The notes under the pieces were generated by a model. That model worked only from the letters and a program-made list of their open reading frames with translations, was not told where the DNA came from and made no database searches. A DNA stretch of 64,000 nucleotides from positions 9,884,085 to 9,948,084 of the forward strand of contig OY727103.1 of NCBI GenBank assembly GCA_963402885.1, in the 5' to 3' direction. Within the stretch, counting starts at the first letter, position 1, and each line of letters begins with the position of its first letter. This stretch comes from Antedon bifida. Taxonomy: Eukaryota; Echinodermata; Crinoidea; Comatulida; Antedonidae. The position numbers were made by a program, and so were the translations under genes. Positions 1-11,010 of the stretch are shown here, piece by piece.

Positions 1-98
1 TTAGTACAATGAATTGAACATTGTTACTAAGTTTCTAGCGGAGGCAAATCGAGCCTCTTTCGTCATTATAACATTATATTTATATTTGTTTTCTTAGG

Positions 99-577
99 GC
101 CTGTTTCTGCTCCATAGTGCTGGATAAACCGATATAATATAATTTTTAGGCCGACCATATTTCTGCTAAATTTTCTGCTCCCAAATATTTGTTTTAATTT
201 GTGGTTGTTTGTTAGTGGTTGCCCGGTCATCAAAAATTTTGTAAAGGTCGCCTCCTTTGGCGACCTAGGATATAGGCCATCCTGGCTCAAGTCAAAGGCA
301 TATTTGGGGCCTGTTGTTTGACACATGTCCCATTGGCGGCTGCTGCATATGTAGAAAAATTGTATCGAATAAACAAACCTTAACCCTAACCCTAAAAGCG
401 GAATTCAGTTTTGTACTGTAAAAAAAATTGATAAATACCGTCCACAAATTTAGTGGGAAATATATTTTATATGGTATTTTTATGTGTGCTATTTCTGCTG
501 CCAAGAATATACCGCTATGAAGTATTTAAAAATGACCATATTTTATACGGTATTTATTTGGCAGCAGAAACAGGGAC
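99..577. mobile_element. MITE-like element, TIR CCTGTTTCTGCT
   Basis: The word CCTGTTTCTGCT near position 101 reappears inverted as AGCAGAAACAGG near 575. The interior is AT-rich and repeats the motif TTTCTGCT several times in both orientations. No transposase is present, so this would be a non-autonomous element. The reading frame across it (66-326, minus) is not supported as a gene. No clear target-site duplication was found. Confidence 0.4.
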
Positions 578-808
578 AATTAAAAAAATTGTTACATGAA
601 TAGCCAGTAAAATTGTCTTTTAATGCATAGTGCAGGCCTTTAGAAAGTGGCAGAATACATACGTCACTGAAATCACAAGCTAATGAGTTGGTGACATGCT
701 ATCTACAGGCCAACAAACTTTACTTTGTTATAAACTAGAGATATGTTTCTTATTCAAATCAAAATGATACAATACATTAATAAGAAAAGTATAGTGAATA
801 GTACTTAC

Positions 809-936
809 TATGAAAGAACAGTCAGATGAGCATTGTGTTGGTTCTGTAAATGTGTAAACCACTGTTGCGTAAAAACACAGAAATAAACAGCACTGAAGTC
901 TACACAAAGCAGGAATCACAGTAGCCATATTTTGCA
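809..936 (-). CDS. Candidate internal exon encoding a signal peptide
   Basis: On the minus strand a CTTTTTAG acceptor ends at 937 and a strong GTAAGT donor begins at 808. Between them an ATG at 928 opens 40 codons ending exactly at the donor. The peptide begins MATVIPALCRLQCCLFLCFY, a hydrophobic leader like a signal peptide, and then becomes polar and Cys-rich (two Cys in the last nine residues). The rest of the gene would lie to the left of the window. I do not recognise the family. The evidence is only the splice signals, the open frame and the leader-like composition; a chance open frame is possible. Confidence 0.33.
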
Positions 937-1013
937 CTAAAAAGGAAAACATGCAATTATACGTGATTTCAATTAATATTCTTTATTTTAATATACCATA
1001 ATTTATCTCCACC

Positions 1014-1550
1014 AAGAAGGTATAAGTAGTCGATCGCATATGTCTGTTTGTCTGCGTTTGTTTGTTAGCAGGATTACTCTAAAAGTTATTGCAAGATCTT
1101 TACCAAAATGAAAATACAGATCGATATGTGGTCAAGGACCACTCCATTAAATTTTGATGACAATCCGAAACTGGGTCCTAATTCTGGATCCCTTTTTAAA
1201 TTAATTTTCTAGTGTTGAAATATAAGAGACAATTTTCAAAAGCCGGTGAGCAGTCTTAAAGTAACAAATAAACTAAAATTACATTTTCTCCAGAACTACT
1301 TTATTTTTGTACAAGAGTTATAATTTGTGATTTGTAATTTTAAAACATAATTTGATTAAATGTACATTTTTTTTTTTCAAAATTCACCCATTTTTTTTGC
1401 ATTATATTACACCAAATTCGCATACACATGGTTGTAGTGAAATTAGCCTAATCACAGATAGCATAAAAAATATACATATATATTTATTTTTCGATGTAGG
1501 AGAATTTTACAGTAGACGGAAGTATGCACTCTCGGAGTGCTGTTCTAGTT
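1014..1550 (+). repeat. Dispersed repeat, ACCTCCGCC family (copy 1, decayed)
   Basis: It starts with CTCCACCAAGAAGGTATA and ends with GTAGACGGAAGTATGCACTC followed by TCGGAGTGC. A second, better-kept copy lies at 59898-60498, where the ends are ACCTCCGCC and GGCGGAGGT, i.e. inverted. The left third contains the T/G-rich tract typical of this widespread invertebrate repeat (TGTCTGTTTGTCTGCG). It appears to be a non-coding, transposon-derived repeat. This copy lacks the tRNA-like insert seen in the other. Confidence 0.55.
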
Positions 1551-2397
1551 ATAATTTGCTATTCTATAAAAACTGCTTTAACTATTCATAGGCCAGGCTC
1601 CCCGACAAGGGGGCTATTTCCTGTATAAACAATCAAGTTTAATAAAAACACCAGAAACATAAAATTTCAAGTAATATATACCTATTTTTCATCTAATGAC
1701 ATTTTTTACCAACTGTTTAAGTTTTCATTTTTAATGCCTCTCTATTTACAACATTCAGGGGCAGATCTAGCAGGTTTGCACAGCTAAAATAACTATTAAA
1801 CTATTATGTTAGTGCTCCACCATTTACAATTTCTGGATCCATCTCTGTTATTTTTATTGAAGACTATAATAATGATTATCTGGATTTCTTTTATTTTCTG
1901 TAGGAAAATATCAATTCATCTACTTATTGTCTTTCATTATGATCTGTAGTATAAGCTTTTTATACCTTCATAAAGGTAAAACCAAAGGCCGCACTAAAGT
2001 AGTACTGTACGTACTTTGTATAATGGAATAAACTAATTAGTTCTTTTTGCACAAAGTGTAATCTTGCTGACAACCCATTATTAATCAACTGTCAGCTTGA
2101 GTTTGTGGAGACTCATTATATCCTAAAAATCATGTACTATACATTAACCAATCAATTACTTAAGATCTTGTATGTAAACAATATGGGTTGATCATCTATA
2201 TGGGCAAAGAAGCTGGAAATCAGAATAAACATTTATTATATTTCACAGTGCAAATCCTAATAACAAATATCGCTATTACACAAATGTAATGGTACAAATA
2301 TTTTCATGAGGTTGGAATATTGCATCTTTCACCAAATTAAAATATTTGTTCCATTGCATGAATAAAAACATTTGATTAATAAAACAACAAGTATATA
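1551..2397. other. Non-coding AT-rich stretch
   Basis: No gene seen. At 2283-2360 the words AATGGTACAAATATTTTCAT and AAATATTTGTTCCATTGCAT form an imperfect inverted repeat related to one in the TAMM41 introns (48033-49002). Confidence 0.5.
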
Positions 2398-2497
2398 TGC
2401 ATATAATAAGAATGAACGCATATAATAAGAATGAACGCATATAATAAGAATGAACGCATATAATAAGAATGAACGCATATAATAAGAATGAACGCGT
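2398..2497. repeat. 19-bp tandem repeat, about 5 copies
   Basis: The unit GCATATAATAAGAATGAAC is repeated about five times almost without change. The minus-strand frame through it (repeated YMRSFLLYAFIL) is a by-product of the repeat and is not annotated as coding. Confidence 0.9.
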
Positions 2498-2520
2498 TTA
2501 ATACAAATTTGCACTCGCAT

Positions 2521-3690
2521 AATGAAAGATGCACTCTTGATGTCTCATGGCTTTGAAGGAGTTTACATTGAATGTGTTGTCATGTGACCCATAATCCTCC
2601 AATTAAATGAAATTATATGCCATTCACATAAACCCTCATAGAGGCATAGACATTTTTGATTTTTTTTTTATATTTAGAATTTCAAAATAATAATCTAAAA
2701 TATATAGTTAATTCACCTATAGAGAACAGTGGAGGCATAAATGGTAAAGAAATGTTTGGTATACATCACCTGGTCTGGTAGGCCTACTAGGTAAACACAT
2801 TTCAACAACATTTATTTATACCTGGTAGTACTCGGTATATATGCAGTGAAAATGCGTTTTTAAGAAATTATAATTTATTTGTTACAATAAATTCAATATA
2901 TCGAATTTGTACATTATTAATGAATAAATTATTAAATGAAAAAAAAACAATCATGATAGGATACATTAATTAGAATGTTTAAATGTTTGTATATTGAATG
3001 GAATGGAGAGACTTTTTATTCCAGTAGTTGAAACCATTGAAAGCATGACTCTTTTGGCAGAGAGCAGCATGACTGACATAAAGTACGTACACCCATTGCA
3101 AACAGTACGACAGCACACCAGGCAATCGACTTTACCTTCAAAGTCAGGTGTACTTAAAAAACACAAGCAATAAGCTTACCTAAAGATCAGGCATTCATTG
3201 TACGGTCCTATACTTTCTAGTCAGAACTGACTATAAACAAGACATCAATCGTGTTGTGTGTACGCGCGTTCTTTTTGGTGTGTGGCACAAGTAACTGTAC
3301 AATCATGGAGACGTTGGTGGTTTACAATACCACAATACCACTGGTAACTGACTACTCAGTGTAATGACTAATAAAACCAATACCTTGTTTATTCAACTGG
3401 AACAATCTATTGCTATTATAATCAATACACAATACAAAGTCAATCTTTTTATCTCTCTTCTTTTGCTCTAATATCAATATAAGTACATGAACGGTGACAG
3501 TAGACACATATAGTTATACAGATCCGTTTGAAAGCTGTCCGTTGTTCTGTTTCTTGTGGGAGGGATTCTGGGATTGTGCGTAAAAATGGAGTGAAGAGAG
3601 CAAACCTTGGTCTGAACATCGATAAAATTATCCATGGTCTGAGTCGCCAGAAATATGGTTTACCTCACCAAGCAAAAAGTTGTTTAATCG
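2521..3690. other. No supported gene
   Basis: AT-rich sequence. A minus-strand frame at 2966-3166 is open and contains several Cys, but I found no convincing pair of splice sites or family signature for it. Confidence 0.4.
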
Positions 3691-3699
3691 GTAAGCGTA

Positions 3700-3865
3700 C
3701 TAGAGACGCAGCGCAACGCAGACGTTGACCAATCATTGACAATTAAGTGCCAGTTCGAATAATCCATCGTTTGATTGGTCAATTCACTACGTTGCTCTTA
3801 CGTCGGCGTAATTCGCAAGCGAGTTGACCAATCACAAGCGAGTTGTATGAACCGCAACGTAAACA
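3700..3865. repeat. Degenerate inverted repeat, likely old MITE
   Basis: GACGCAGCGCAACGCAGACG followed by TTGACCAATC on the left is matched in reverse by GATTGGTCAATTCACTACGT TGCTCTTACGTC on the right. The CCAATCA word also occurs inside the MITE at 49531-49674. The region is richer in CpG than its surroundings. Confidence 0.4.
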
Positions 3866-4307
3866 TTATCAAATATGCTTCAAACATGTAGCTACAAATC
3901 GTAAAATTAACACAAACGTAAAAATCAACACAAAAATCCTTTAAAATCAGCGCAATTCGTTTTACAAAATATTCTCAACTTGTACAGACGCAACGCAAAT
4001 CGCAATAAAACAACTAACTAAAACAACAACAACAACTAAAACAACTCAATTCGTCACCTTTTTAGTACAAAATGGTTATGGTTATGGTCGAAGAGCGGAA
4101 GAGGTAATTTAAACCCGACTGGTGACAACTTCATTATTGCGATTTCATCCGATGATTTGGGTAAAGCAACAAAAAATTATACAAATTGCGTTGATTAAGG
4201 ATGTTTTTATTTTACGTTTACAAATTTTAAAGCAGATTTCGCGTAAAATTATTAATATTTTACGAATTGCTTTAAATTTTAAGGCTTTTGGTTGTTTTTT
4301 CGACTGT

Positions 4308-4400
4308 AAAATGGCCTATTCAAAGTTTGATTTTATATCTTCATTTTTTCATTTTTTGGGGAAGAATACATATTATCTTTAATGAATTGTTACAATTATT
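4308..4400 (+). repeat. Dispersed repeat copy (pair with 33772-33860)
   Basis: The stretch beginning AAATGGCCTATTCAAAGT and continuing through a T-rich run to AATACAT...AATGAAT is recognisably the same as the sequence at 33772-33860 inside a kinase-gene intron. The family is unknown. Confidence 0.6.
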
Positions 4401-4892
4401 AAAACTAACATTTATTATGTCTTCATTAAATATACTTGTACCATAATATTCCAAAAAAAAATTTATAAATCCGTATTATTTGTGTAATAACAGAGCACCC
4501 AAATACCAGACACGGAGCCAATGAAACGGGAAACACCAAAGATCAGAATTGGCAATATCATAAAAAACAAGACTGGCAGCACCAATGGAATTTGTTTTAT
4601 CAAGTATAGGCCTAAGAACTTTTCAAGATTAGGCCTCGACTTTAATTTCACATACATAGTGACGATTTAGATGCCAGTTCCTCCGACCATTGATTATTTA
4701 CTTTATATAAAATATGTTGTATTCGTAATTTAAACCAACTTTTCATGATTCGATTTTACGTAATATATTCAAAACTATGTAATACATGTATCTCTATCTG
4801 AATTGGACCCTGTAGTTCATACTAACAATTGAAAAGAGTACCTTCCTTGTGGGATGGATCAGTGAGGTTGAATTACTTAACATTTTTTTTAG

Positions 4893-5493
4893 ATAATTTG
4901 TCAATGTCTCGATATATTACCCATATTCCACAACTCCAGACAGCTTTTAGTCAGTATTTCGAAGGATTTGGACAGCAGTGCTTCATCTTTTTTTTGTATC
5001 AGAAGTGACGAATCATCGGATAGCAACTTAAGTTTGTCGTCATCGTTATCATCATCACCATCTCTATCAGCGTCTCTCTGGCCAATGTCATCCACATCGT
5101 CATCTTCAAAAGTCGTGCTTTCTCCTGGCCAGATTACCACGCCATCAGGTCTATCACCCGGAGAAGTGATTCCCAAGGAAACGTGTTTATAGCTCGTCGT
5201 CGTCATCATCTTCATTGTCTATCGCTCCTATCCAGCGCATTTTCAGACAACCAACATCAGAGTTATCATCCGGTGGTAAGATACCAGAAAGGAAACGTCT
5301 TTGTAGTGTGCCATCATCGTTGTCATCCGAATGGCCATTGTCACTGCCAGTAGCTGCAATGATTCTTCCCATTCGTAAAAAATTAACACCACCTTCACCA
5401 CCTAAATCCGTCCTTAACGATGATGCTACAACAAAACTTGCTGAAATTCTGCCGCCTGTCTTGGACAGGGAAGTTTTGGTCGCGTTGACCTGA
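4893..5493 (+). pseudogene. Ser-rich reading frame with apparent frameshift, family unknown
   Basis: A T-rich acceptor (CATTTTTTTTAG) ends at 4892 and an open frame follows to a stop near 5190. It is rich in Ser (SDESSDSNLSLSSSLSSS) and ends at GLSPGEVIPKETCL. One base out of phase, a second frame runs from about 5167 to a stop at 5493 and starts PRKRVYSSSSSSSSLS. The joined pattern GLSPGEVIP / RKR / Ser run resembles the later ELSSGGKIP / ERKRLCS / SSLSS, so the two frames look like one coding sequence with an internal repeat and a single-base break near 5172. The opposite strand is also open with acidic runs (complement of TCATCA-type repeats), which weakens the case. It could be a decayed exon, a sequencing error in a live exon, or chance. 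Confidence 0.35.
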
Positions 5494-5504
5494 TGACATC
5501 CAAT

Positions 5505-5793
5505 CTATTTCCAGGCCACTATCACCTCGTCGCAGTAAAGACGGCTTTTTACAGCAATCCTGATGAAGCATGGGGCAAGAGGCTGGTAGAAGAGCGAGTC
5601 ATTTTTAGACGATGTAGAAAACCAAACTTGACACTATACAACGTTCCTCTTCCTCAAAGCCATAGTACATTGTGAACATAATTCGAAGAGATTCAATTGT
5701 CCACGGCAACCAACACATAGCGTAAACCACCACTATTACAACATACGCCCTTAACACAAGTTTGGTAAATTTATAGTTACCTTCTCGGTTCAA
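5505..5793 (-). pseudogene. Fragment of a class A GPCR (TM6 to TM7)
   Basis: The minus-strand frame contains KLVLRAYVVIVVVYAMCWLP, a hydrophobic helix ending in the CWLP form of the CWxP toggle motif of rhodopsin-like receptor TM6. An amphipathic loop (FTMYYGFEEEERC) follows, and then SSLVFYIV runs into a stop at about 5605. One base out of phase the frame resumes with SLFYQPLAPCFIRIAVKSRL and stops at 5505. This second part could be TM7 and helix 8, but the usual NPxxY is not intact. A TAA stop lies immediately upstream of the fragment. I read this as a receptor relic with a frameshift. Ligand class cannot be told. Confidence 0.42.
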
Positions 5794-6490
5794 TTAGCAG
5801 CCATTTGTTTATCATGTGAATGTATTTTTATATTGAAAAGTAAAGTATTAAAATCCCAATCATTATTACACAATGTACAGAGGACCTAAAGTGAAACAAG
5901 AAATATTTCTTACAAAAAACGCGACTCGCTTGTTGACGTAACAGTTTAAATATAATATTCTCCCTGAAAATTTGTTTTTTAATTTGTCATTTTATTGTCA
6001 CAAAACCCCTTATATCCTTCAACTATTAACCTTGTTTAGAACGATGCATGAGAAATATAGCTAGTTAATTCTTAGCTAGCTGGGATGATGTTTTATCTAG
6101 TTCAGTATCACTAAACGAAAACGTTTGGTAAGGTCGACTTTCCTTAGTGTTCCAAGCTTGTGTTGGCCATAGTACCATCTCGTTTTCGTTTGTAAACGAT
6201 AACAAAACGTTTTTTAAAACATTTTGGAAGTATTCTCCATACGTTCTCTTCATCACCCACATTTAATGTACACCCAATTAATTAATAATGGTTTTATTAC
6301 GATTTTTTTGTATTTTTGGCCTGTATTTGGTGACCTTTAACCCCAAAATAAAGCCAATAATTGTAATTTTATTTTTACTGCCTAATATGGATAATAACAG
6401 ATAAAAAGTTTATGCAATATCAAAACCGTTGCTTTTTCTAGAAAAAATAACGAATTTATCAAAACTGTTGTTTTGACTTAACTTGACTTA
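5794..6490. other. No clearly supported gene
   Basis: A minus-strand frame at 6065-6262 (MKRTYGEYFQNVLKNVLLSF ... ending QLAKN) has protein-like composition, but I can tie it to no family and no good splice sites. It could be an exon of the same receptor relic or unrelated. Confidence 0.25.
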
Positions 6491-6491
6491 A

Positions 6492-6611
6492 TTGCGTAAT
6501 CCTCTTCGGATCCTTGCACACGTCATGTTGTTTTTACCGCGCCCGCGGTCTCTTTGTAGCGCGTTCCGTTCTGCTGTTAGTAGAGGTAGACCGGTATCAT
6601 CTTTTAGAGTT
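6492..6611 (+). pseudogene. Possible LINE reverse-transcriptase debris
   Basis: The plus-strand frame reads into VDPYGTPVIS at the left edge of the foldback arm. A D-P-x-GTP word is common near the end of invertebrate LINE ORF2 proteins. Only a short stretch is present, so this is a weak call. Confidence 0.25.
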
Positions 6612-7455
6612 GATCCTTATGGAACGCCAGTAATCTCTTCTCATTCGATGACGTCATGCTCTTATACTATTTCATTATGCTCTTATACTGCACACAATGC
6701 TCTTATGCTCATATGTAATGCTCTTATACTCTTCGTCATTATGCGACGTATCATGCGCTTATGAGGTGTGCTCTTCTTATACTCGTTCGTCATTATGCGA
6801 CGTATCATGCTCTTATGAGGTATGCTAGTATACTCTTTCGTCATTATGCGACGTATCATGCTCTTATGAGGTAACTGAAAATGCAACACAGATTCCCCAC
6901 GCACGCGGCGCACTACTTAGAATGTAAAATAATAGACAGCTGTACAAATAAGTCTATAAAAGTTACAATCCCCTAGCCTAGGCCTAGTGTATAGGGTTTT
7001 ACAAAGGTCCAACCTTAAAAAACTAACTAGCCTAGCTAGCAAGAAGGTAGGCGTGACTTTTTATTGCTGAAACTTGTGAAAATAATTAATTCAAACGTGT
7101 ACAACTTTCCTAGACTTATTTGTACAGCCGTCAATTATTTTACATTTGAAGTAGTGCGCCACTTGCGTTGCATTTTTAGTTACCACCTCATAAGAGCATA
7201 ATACGTCGCATAATTGGATACCACATAATTGACATAAGAGTATGGAAAGTCACATAGAGCATGACGAAAGAGTATAAGAGCATGGAAAGTCACATAAGAG
7301 TGAATAAAAGAATAAATAAAAGATTAAGAATGAGTATAAGAGCATTAAGAATGAGTATAAGAGCATTAGCAATGAGCATAAGAGCATGCTGTGCAGTCAT
7401 AAGAGCATGTTACGTCATCGAATGAGAAGAGATTACTGGCGTTCCATAGATCCTT
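6612..7455. repeat. Foldback: ~350-bp inverted arms with internal subrepeats
   Basis: The left arm starts TGGAACGCCAGTAATCTCTT and the right arm ends with its reverse complement near 7446. The arms continue inwards through many copies of ATGCTCTTAT (left) and ATAAGAGCAT (right), then through TTATGCGACGTATCATGC, GTGCGCC/GGCGCAC and GACTTATTTGTACAGC, leaving a loop of roughly 130-150 bp. The left arm holds three ~60-bp subrepeats (CGTCATTATGCGACGTATCA). The structure is like Foldback-type elements with subterminal tandem repeats. No coding capacity is evident. Confidence 0.8.
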
Positions 7456-7760
7456 CCATCTCTTTGGCGGACGCCCTCTTGGTCTTTTGTTTTTAAAGTC
7501 TGTTTTGTAACTTCTAACATGTGTTTGAAGTGCGCCTAATCACACATGTCCGAACCAGCGTATTCGTTTCTTTTGAATTATTTCGAAGATCGTTTCTTTT
7601 ATTCCTAATCTGTCCCTTATGTCTTCATTTCTTAGTCTGTCCCAACACGTAACACCAAGGTAAATGTGTTTAGCTTTCTGTTGTCATCGGTTTTTAGAGT
7701 CCATGTTTCTGATGCATATGTCGCAATGGGAACGATTAATGCATTATATCATGAATCTCA
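7456..7760 (-). pseudogene. LINE ORF2 C-terminal fragment
   Basis: On the minus strand, near 7456-7500, the codons give KRPRGRPPKRWKD, and near 7545-7565 they give RWFGHV. The order RWFGHV ... RGRPxKRWxD is the usual end of endonuclease/reverse-transcriptase proteins of invertebrate LINEs. The frame is broken by stops. The foldback abuts it directly, suggesting the foldback inserted into an old LINE. Confidence 0.5.
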
Positions 7761-9000
7761 TTTTTAATTGTTTGGTATATTTCTTTTGCTCCATATCGGG
7801 ACTTTCACTCTAGAAATGCACTTGCTGCTAGGGAGATTCGACAACAAACATTCGATGAAGTGTTTGGTACTATTAACACTGCCTAAGAAAAAGAACTATG
7901 GTACATGCTCAACATTCTTGATGTCTATTGTGATGTTAGAATCTGTTGTTTTTGCTCATTTTAAGTGTAATTTCAGGGTTTCTTCCAGTTTCCATGGTTA
8001 CAAGACACTATTACAATTTACTAAATATAACATTATTAGTGGATTTATATAATTTAAGAAGTCTTCTTCCTAATACAATATTAAAAAGTTTGGATTGCCA
8101 CATTTAGGCTACCATTTAGGACTTTTGGCACACTTTGAATTGATTCTGGCCCACTGTACGCCGGTTCGGTACATTGTGCGCGGTGTTGTTGACTGCTGGT
8201 GAAATTTTACAATGCAGTCTGTTAATTTACAAAACTATTCTCTTCTCAGCCCTCTACTTCTATTCTATAACGTTATGGATTAGGATATATTTGGTATAAG
8301 ATGATTAATTTATACCCCTCTATCTTCTATTCATCGATAGTTTATATGTTCAACGAATATAGGTGGCGCTATAACTAAAATTCGAAGTCTCGACCAATCA
8401 TCCATCACCGAGACACAGAACGTAATCAGGCCATGGACTATGGAGACATGTTTTCTCCATAAACTAGTAAAAGAAATTCAATATTCCTTATTTCTTTCGG
8501 AAAAAGTTTTTATTTATCTTTTCATCATTATTCCAACTACCAAATGCATTCATATCACAATGCTTATCATCCTATAATATAATTATTATTTACCTGTATT
8601 TTTGTTTTAATTAATTTGTAATTATCTTGAATTTTACCATTACCGCATTTAAAGTAATTTTAATGCGGTAATGAATGAATGTTGAATTTAACCGTTTTCT
8701 TCGTCTTTGCTGTCATCAAACAGATAAGTAAATACAAAATATACTTTAAGGCTAAAAAAAATCTAGACAGAATCTAAGAATCTAAAAACACTTATTATGC
8801 AATAGTAAAACAATGTTAATGGTCATCAAATCACTCCCGATTAGTTTATGGTAGGAAACTTTAGCTAATTAATTGAGACGTAAAATAAGTAGACTAATTA
8901 AAGTTTCCAATAAGGCTCCAAAATGAATGAGGGGGACGGTTCTCTTTTTCAGGCCTAAATAATATGATGATAGTTGATTGTTTTAAAATCCGTGTTTTCC
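7761..9000. other. Non-coding stretch with one 36-bp hairpin
   Basis: No gene seen. At 8638-8673 the 12-bp arms CATTACCGCATT / AATGCGGTAATG form a perfect hairpin around a 12-base AT-rich loop, without flanking direct repeats. Confidence 0.5.
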
Positions 9001-9028
9001 AGTCAAGATCATTTGTTGCGATGTTACC

Positions 9029-9860
9029 ATGAATTTGCTTAGCATAGTGTGGCCACAAATAGGCCGTATTATTCGAAGCGAGCGAAACAATAAAATTCTC
9101 CAGGAACAAGGCCGGGGCTACTTGAAAAATGAAAGTGATTTAATAAGTGAAATCTCCATATTAGAGCAACTCATATGTAATTACAACACAGAGGAACTTA
9201 AACATAGAATAAACGAGGCGCGTAATAAGCTTAATGATATATATCACAATAAATTTCAGGGATGAATCAGCTTAAGATTTGGAGTGGGAGAGATCTCACA
9301 CCGATAGGTACAAATATTATTGTTAAAACATTTGCTATTAGCCAGCTTGTTTTCTTATTTCAAGTTCTTCCAAATCCTCCGGAAACATTTTTATTCAAAA
9401 AGTCCAGAATGCAATCTTTGATTTCATCTGGAATGGCTATTGGAAAATGTTCTTTGATCAAGTTCTTTCTCCATTTGGAAAAGAACTTATCTTTCGGTAT
9501 AACTTACTTATAAAGGATGTCACAAATGTTGATAACAAATTTATTCAAGATATCTGTATTGCTTGGAGTAAGGCAGTAAGACTTATGCTGAACCACAGGA
9601 TAACTTTGGTAACCAAATTATCTGGAACAATACAAATATCAGAATAGACAATGCACCTGTTTATCATAAGAGGTTATACGTGGGAATTACTTATATTAAA
9701 GATCTTTTTCTTCCTAATGGAGAAGTATTACCATATGACATGCTTTTGAATAGATATAATCTTTTTAATTTTCCTTTTATCACATTTTATTGAATATTAG
9801 CTGCTATACCCAATCATTGGAAGCAATTTGATCACAATATCCCTTTTAATGATTCCGATC
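9029..9860 (+). pseudogene. Decayed Tx1/L1-type LINE ORF2, reverse-transcriptase 3' part
   Basis: Three consecutive plus-strand frames follow the order of a Tx1/L1-clade ORF2. First, a linker rich in Glu/Lys (NTEELKHRINEARNKLNDIY). Then the thumb region, with IWSGRDLTPIGTNIIVKTFA and VLPNPPETFLFKK. Then IIWNNTNIRIDNAPVYHKRL with LPNGEVLPYDM and IPNHWKQF. Frame changes near 9262, 9447 and 9600 and a stop at about 9795 show that it is dead. The catalytic FADD region is not found upstream, so this is a 5'-truncated copy, as is typical for LINEs. Confidence 0.75.
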
Positions 9861-10580
9861 ATATTTTCTATAATGTAGCCCATACAATTAATTTGTCACG
9901 TTTAATTTACCCTTTGTTAATTATCGATATTATTAAACCTTTCCGGTACTCGGTACCGGAAACAGATATGTTGACCACATGTTCTCTCTTGGATGCTTCT
10001 GTATCTATAAAGCACACATTTTGAAAAAAGTAAAGAAATGGAATTATGGTTCACTTTCTCGCTTCTTTTTGGCAGAAAAAAATAATAGGTTATACCTTAA
10101 CCGACTATTATAATACGGTATATTCTACAGAGGTTTATATAACGCTGTACAATGACAATAGGTGGTTAAATCTTTATATAGAATTATTTTAAAAAAATGA
10201 AAATAAATGAAATAAATATTAAAAACAAAACGAAACGTAACATATAAGTAAGCAACAAATATAACCATGAGACATAAAACTAAAACACAAGAGTAAGGAA
10301 AGAATTTTTAAAGCTCACTATAATTATTTGAATTTTATATTTTTATTTATGTTCTTATTGTAAAAAAAAAAAGAATTAAGAATAATAATTGTATTGCATT
10401 TTATATATTGTAAATATGTATTCATTTATATACTTTTGTTGTGGGTATGCATGTGTGCAATCATGTACTCGAATATATGCACTTGTGTGTTTTGTACAGA
10501 GACATAGACCTATTGTAGAAAGGAATAGTTAAAATAAAAGAAAATAATGAAAAAAGTGGATAATACATATAAAAGTATAA

Positions 10581-10582
10581 AG

Positions 10583-10612
<30 letters not shown>
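10581..10612. repeat. (AT)n microsatellite
   Basis: An uninterrupted TATATA run of about 28 bases sits in the gap between the two parts of the LINE remnant. Confidence 0.9.
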
Positions 10613-10614
<2 letters not shown>

Positions 10615-10780
10615 ACCGAATTGTTTCGATCAAATCGTACTAAAGATAAAAGAAAGTACAAGAAAATAACAGAACAGAATAACAAGGGAATATATATTTG
10701 GATGAAGTGTAAAATCATTGTATTGATCATTTGAGAATGAAATGAATAAAATAGTGGTTAACGCCACAAAAGAGAAAAAA

Positions 10781-11010
10781 AAAACTCTGTACTTTCTGTC
10801 ATTCAGAGACAATAGAACACCTATTCTGGTCATGTAATGTAACCTCACGATTTATTTTAGATTGTGAACAACTATTCTTTGGAAGACAGTTAATTGTCCT
10901 AACCAAGGAGGAGTTGTTCTTTGGTAAAATTCAAGATCCTTACAACCATGTAAATTTTTATATACTTTATTGTAAACAATATATTTTCACTGTAAAGTGA
11001 ACAATAAGAA
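10781..11010 (+). pseudogene. LINE remnant, CCHC-like C-terminal segment
   Basis: The plus-strand translation gives LCTFCHSETIEHLFWSCNVT followed by DCEQLFFGRQLIVLTKEELFFG. The pattern C-x2-C-x3-ET-x2-HLFW-x-C is the conserved Cys/His segment that ends L1/Tx1 ORF2 proteins. It is separated from the 9029-9860 part by ~900 bp of AT-rich sequence, so either an insertion split one copy or there are two fragments. Confidence 0.65.

Noticed and set aside
378-396. Telomere-like CCCTAACCCTAA
   Set aside because: Only two full repeats, inside a MITE-like element; too short for a telomeric tract.
4901-5372. Acidic minus-strand frames opposite the Ser-rich frame
   Set aside because: Asp/Glu runs are the complement of TCATCATCG-type repeats. 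The plus strand has the internal peptide repeat, so it is the better candidate.
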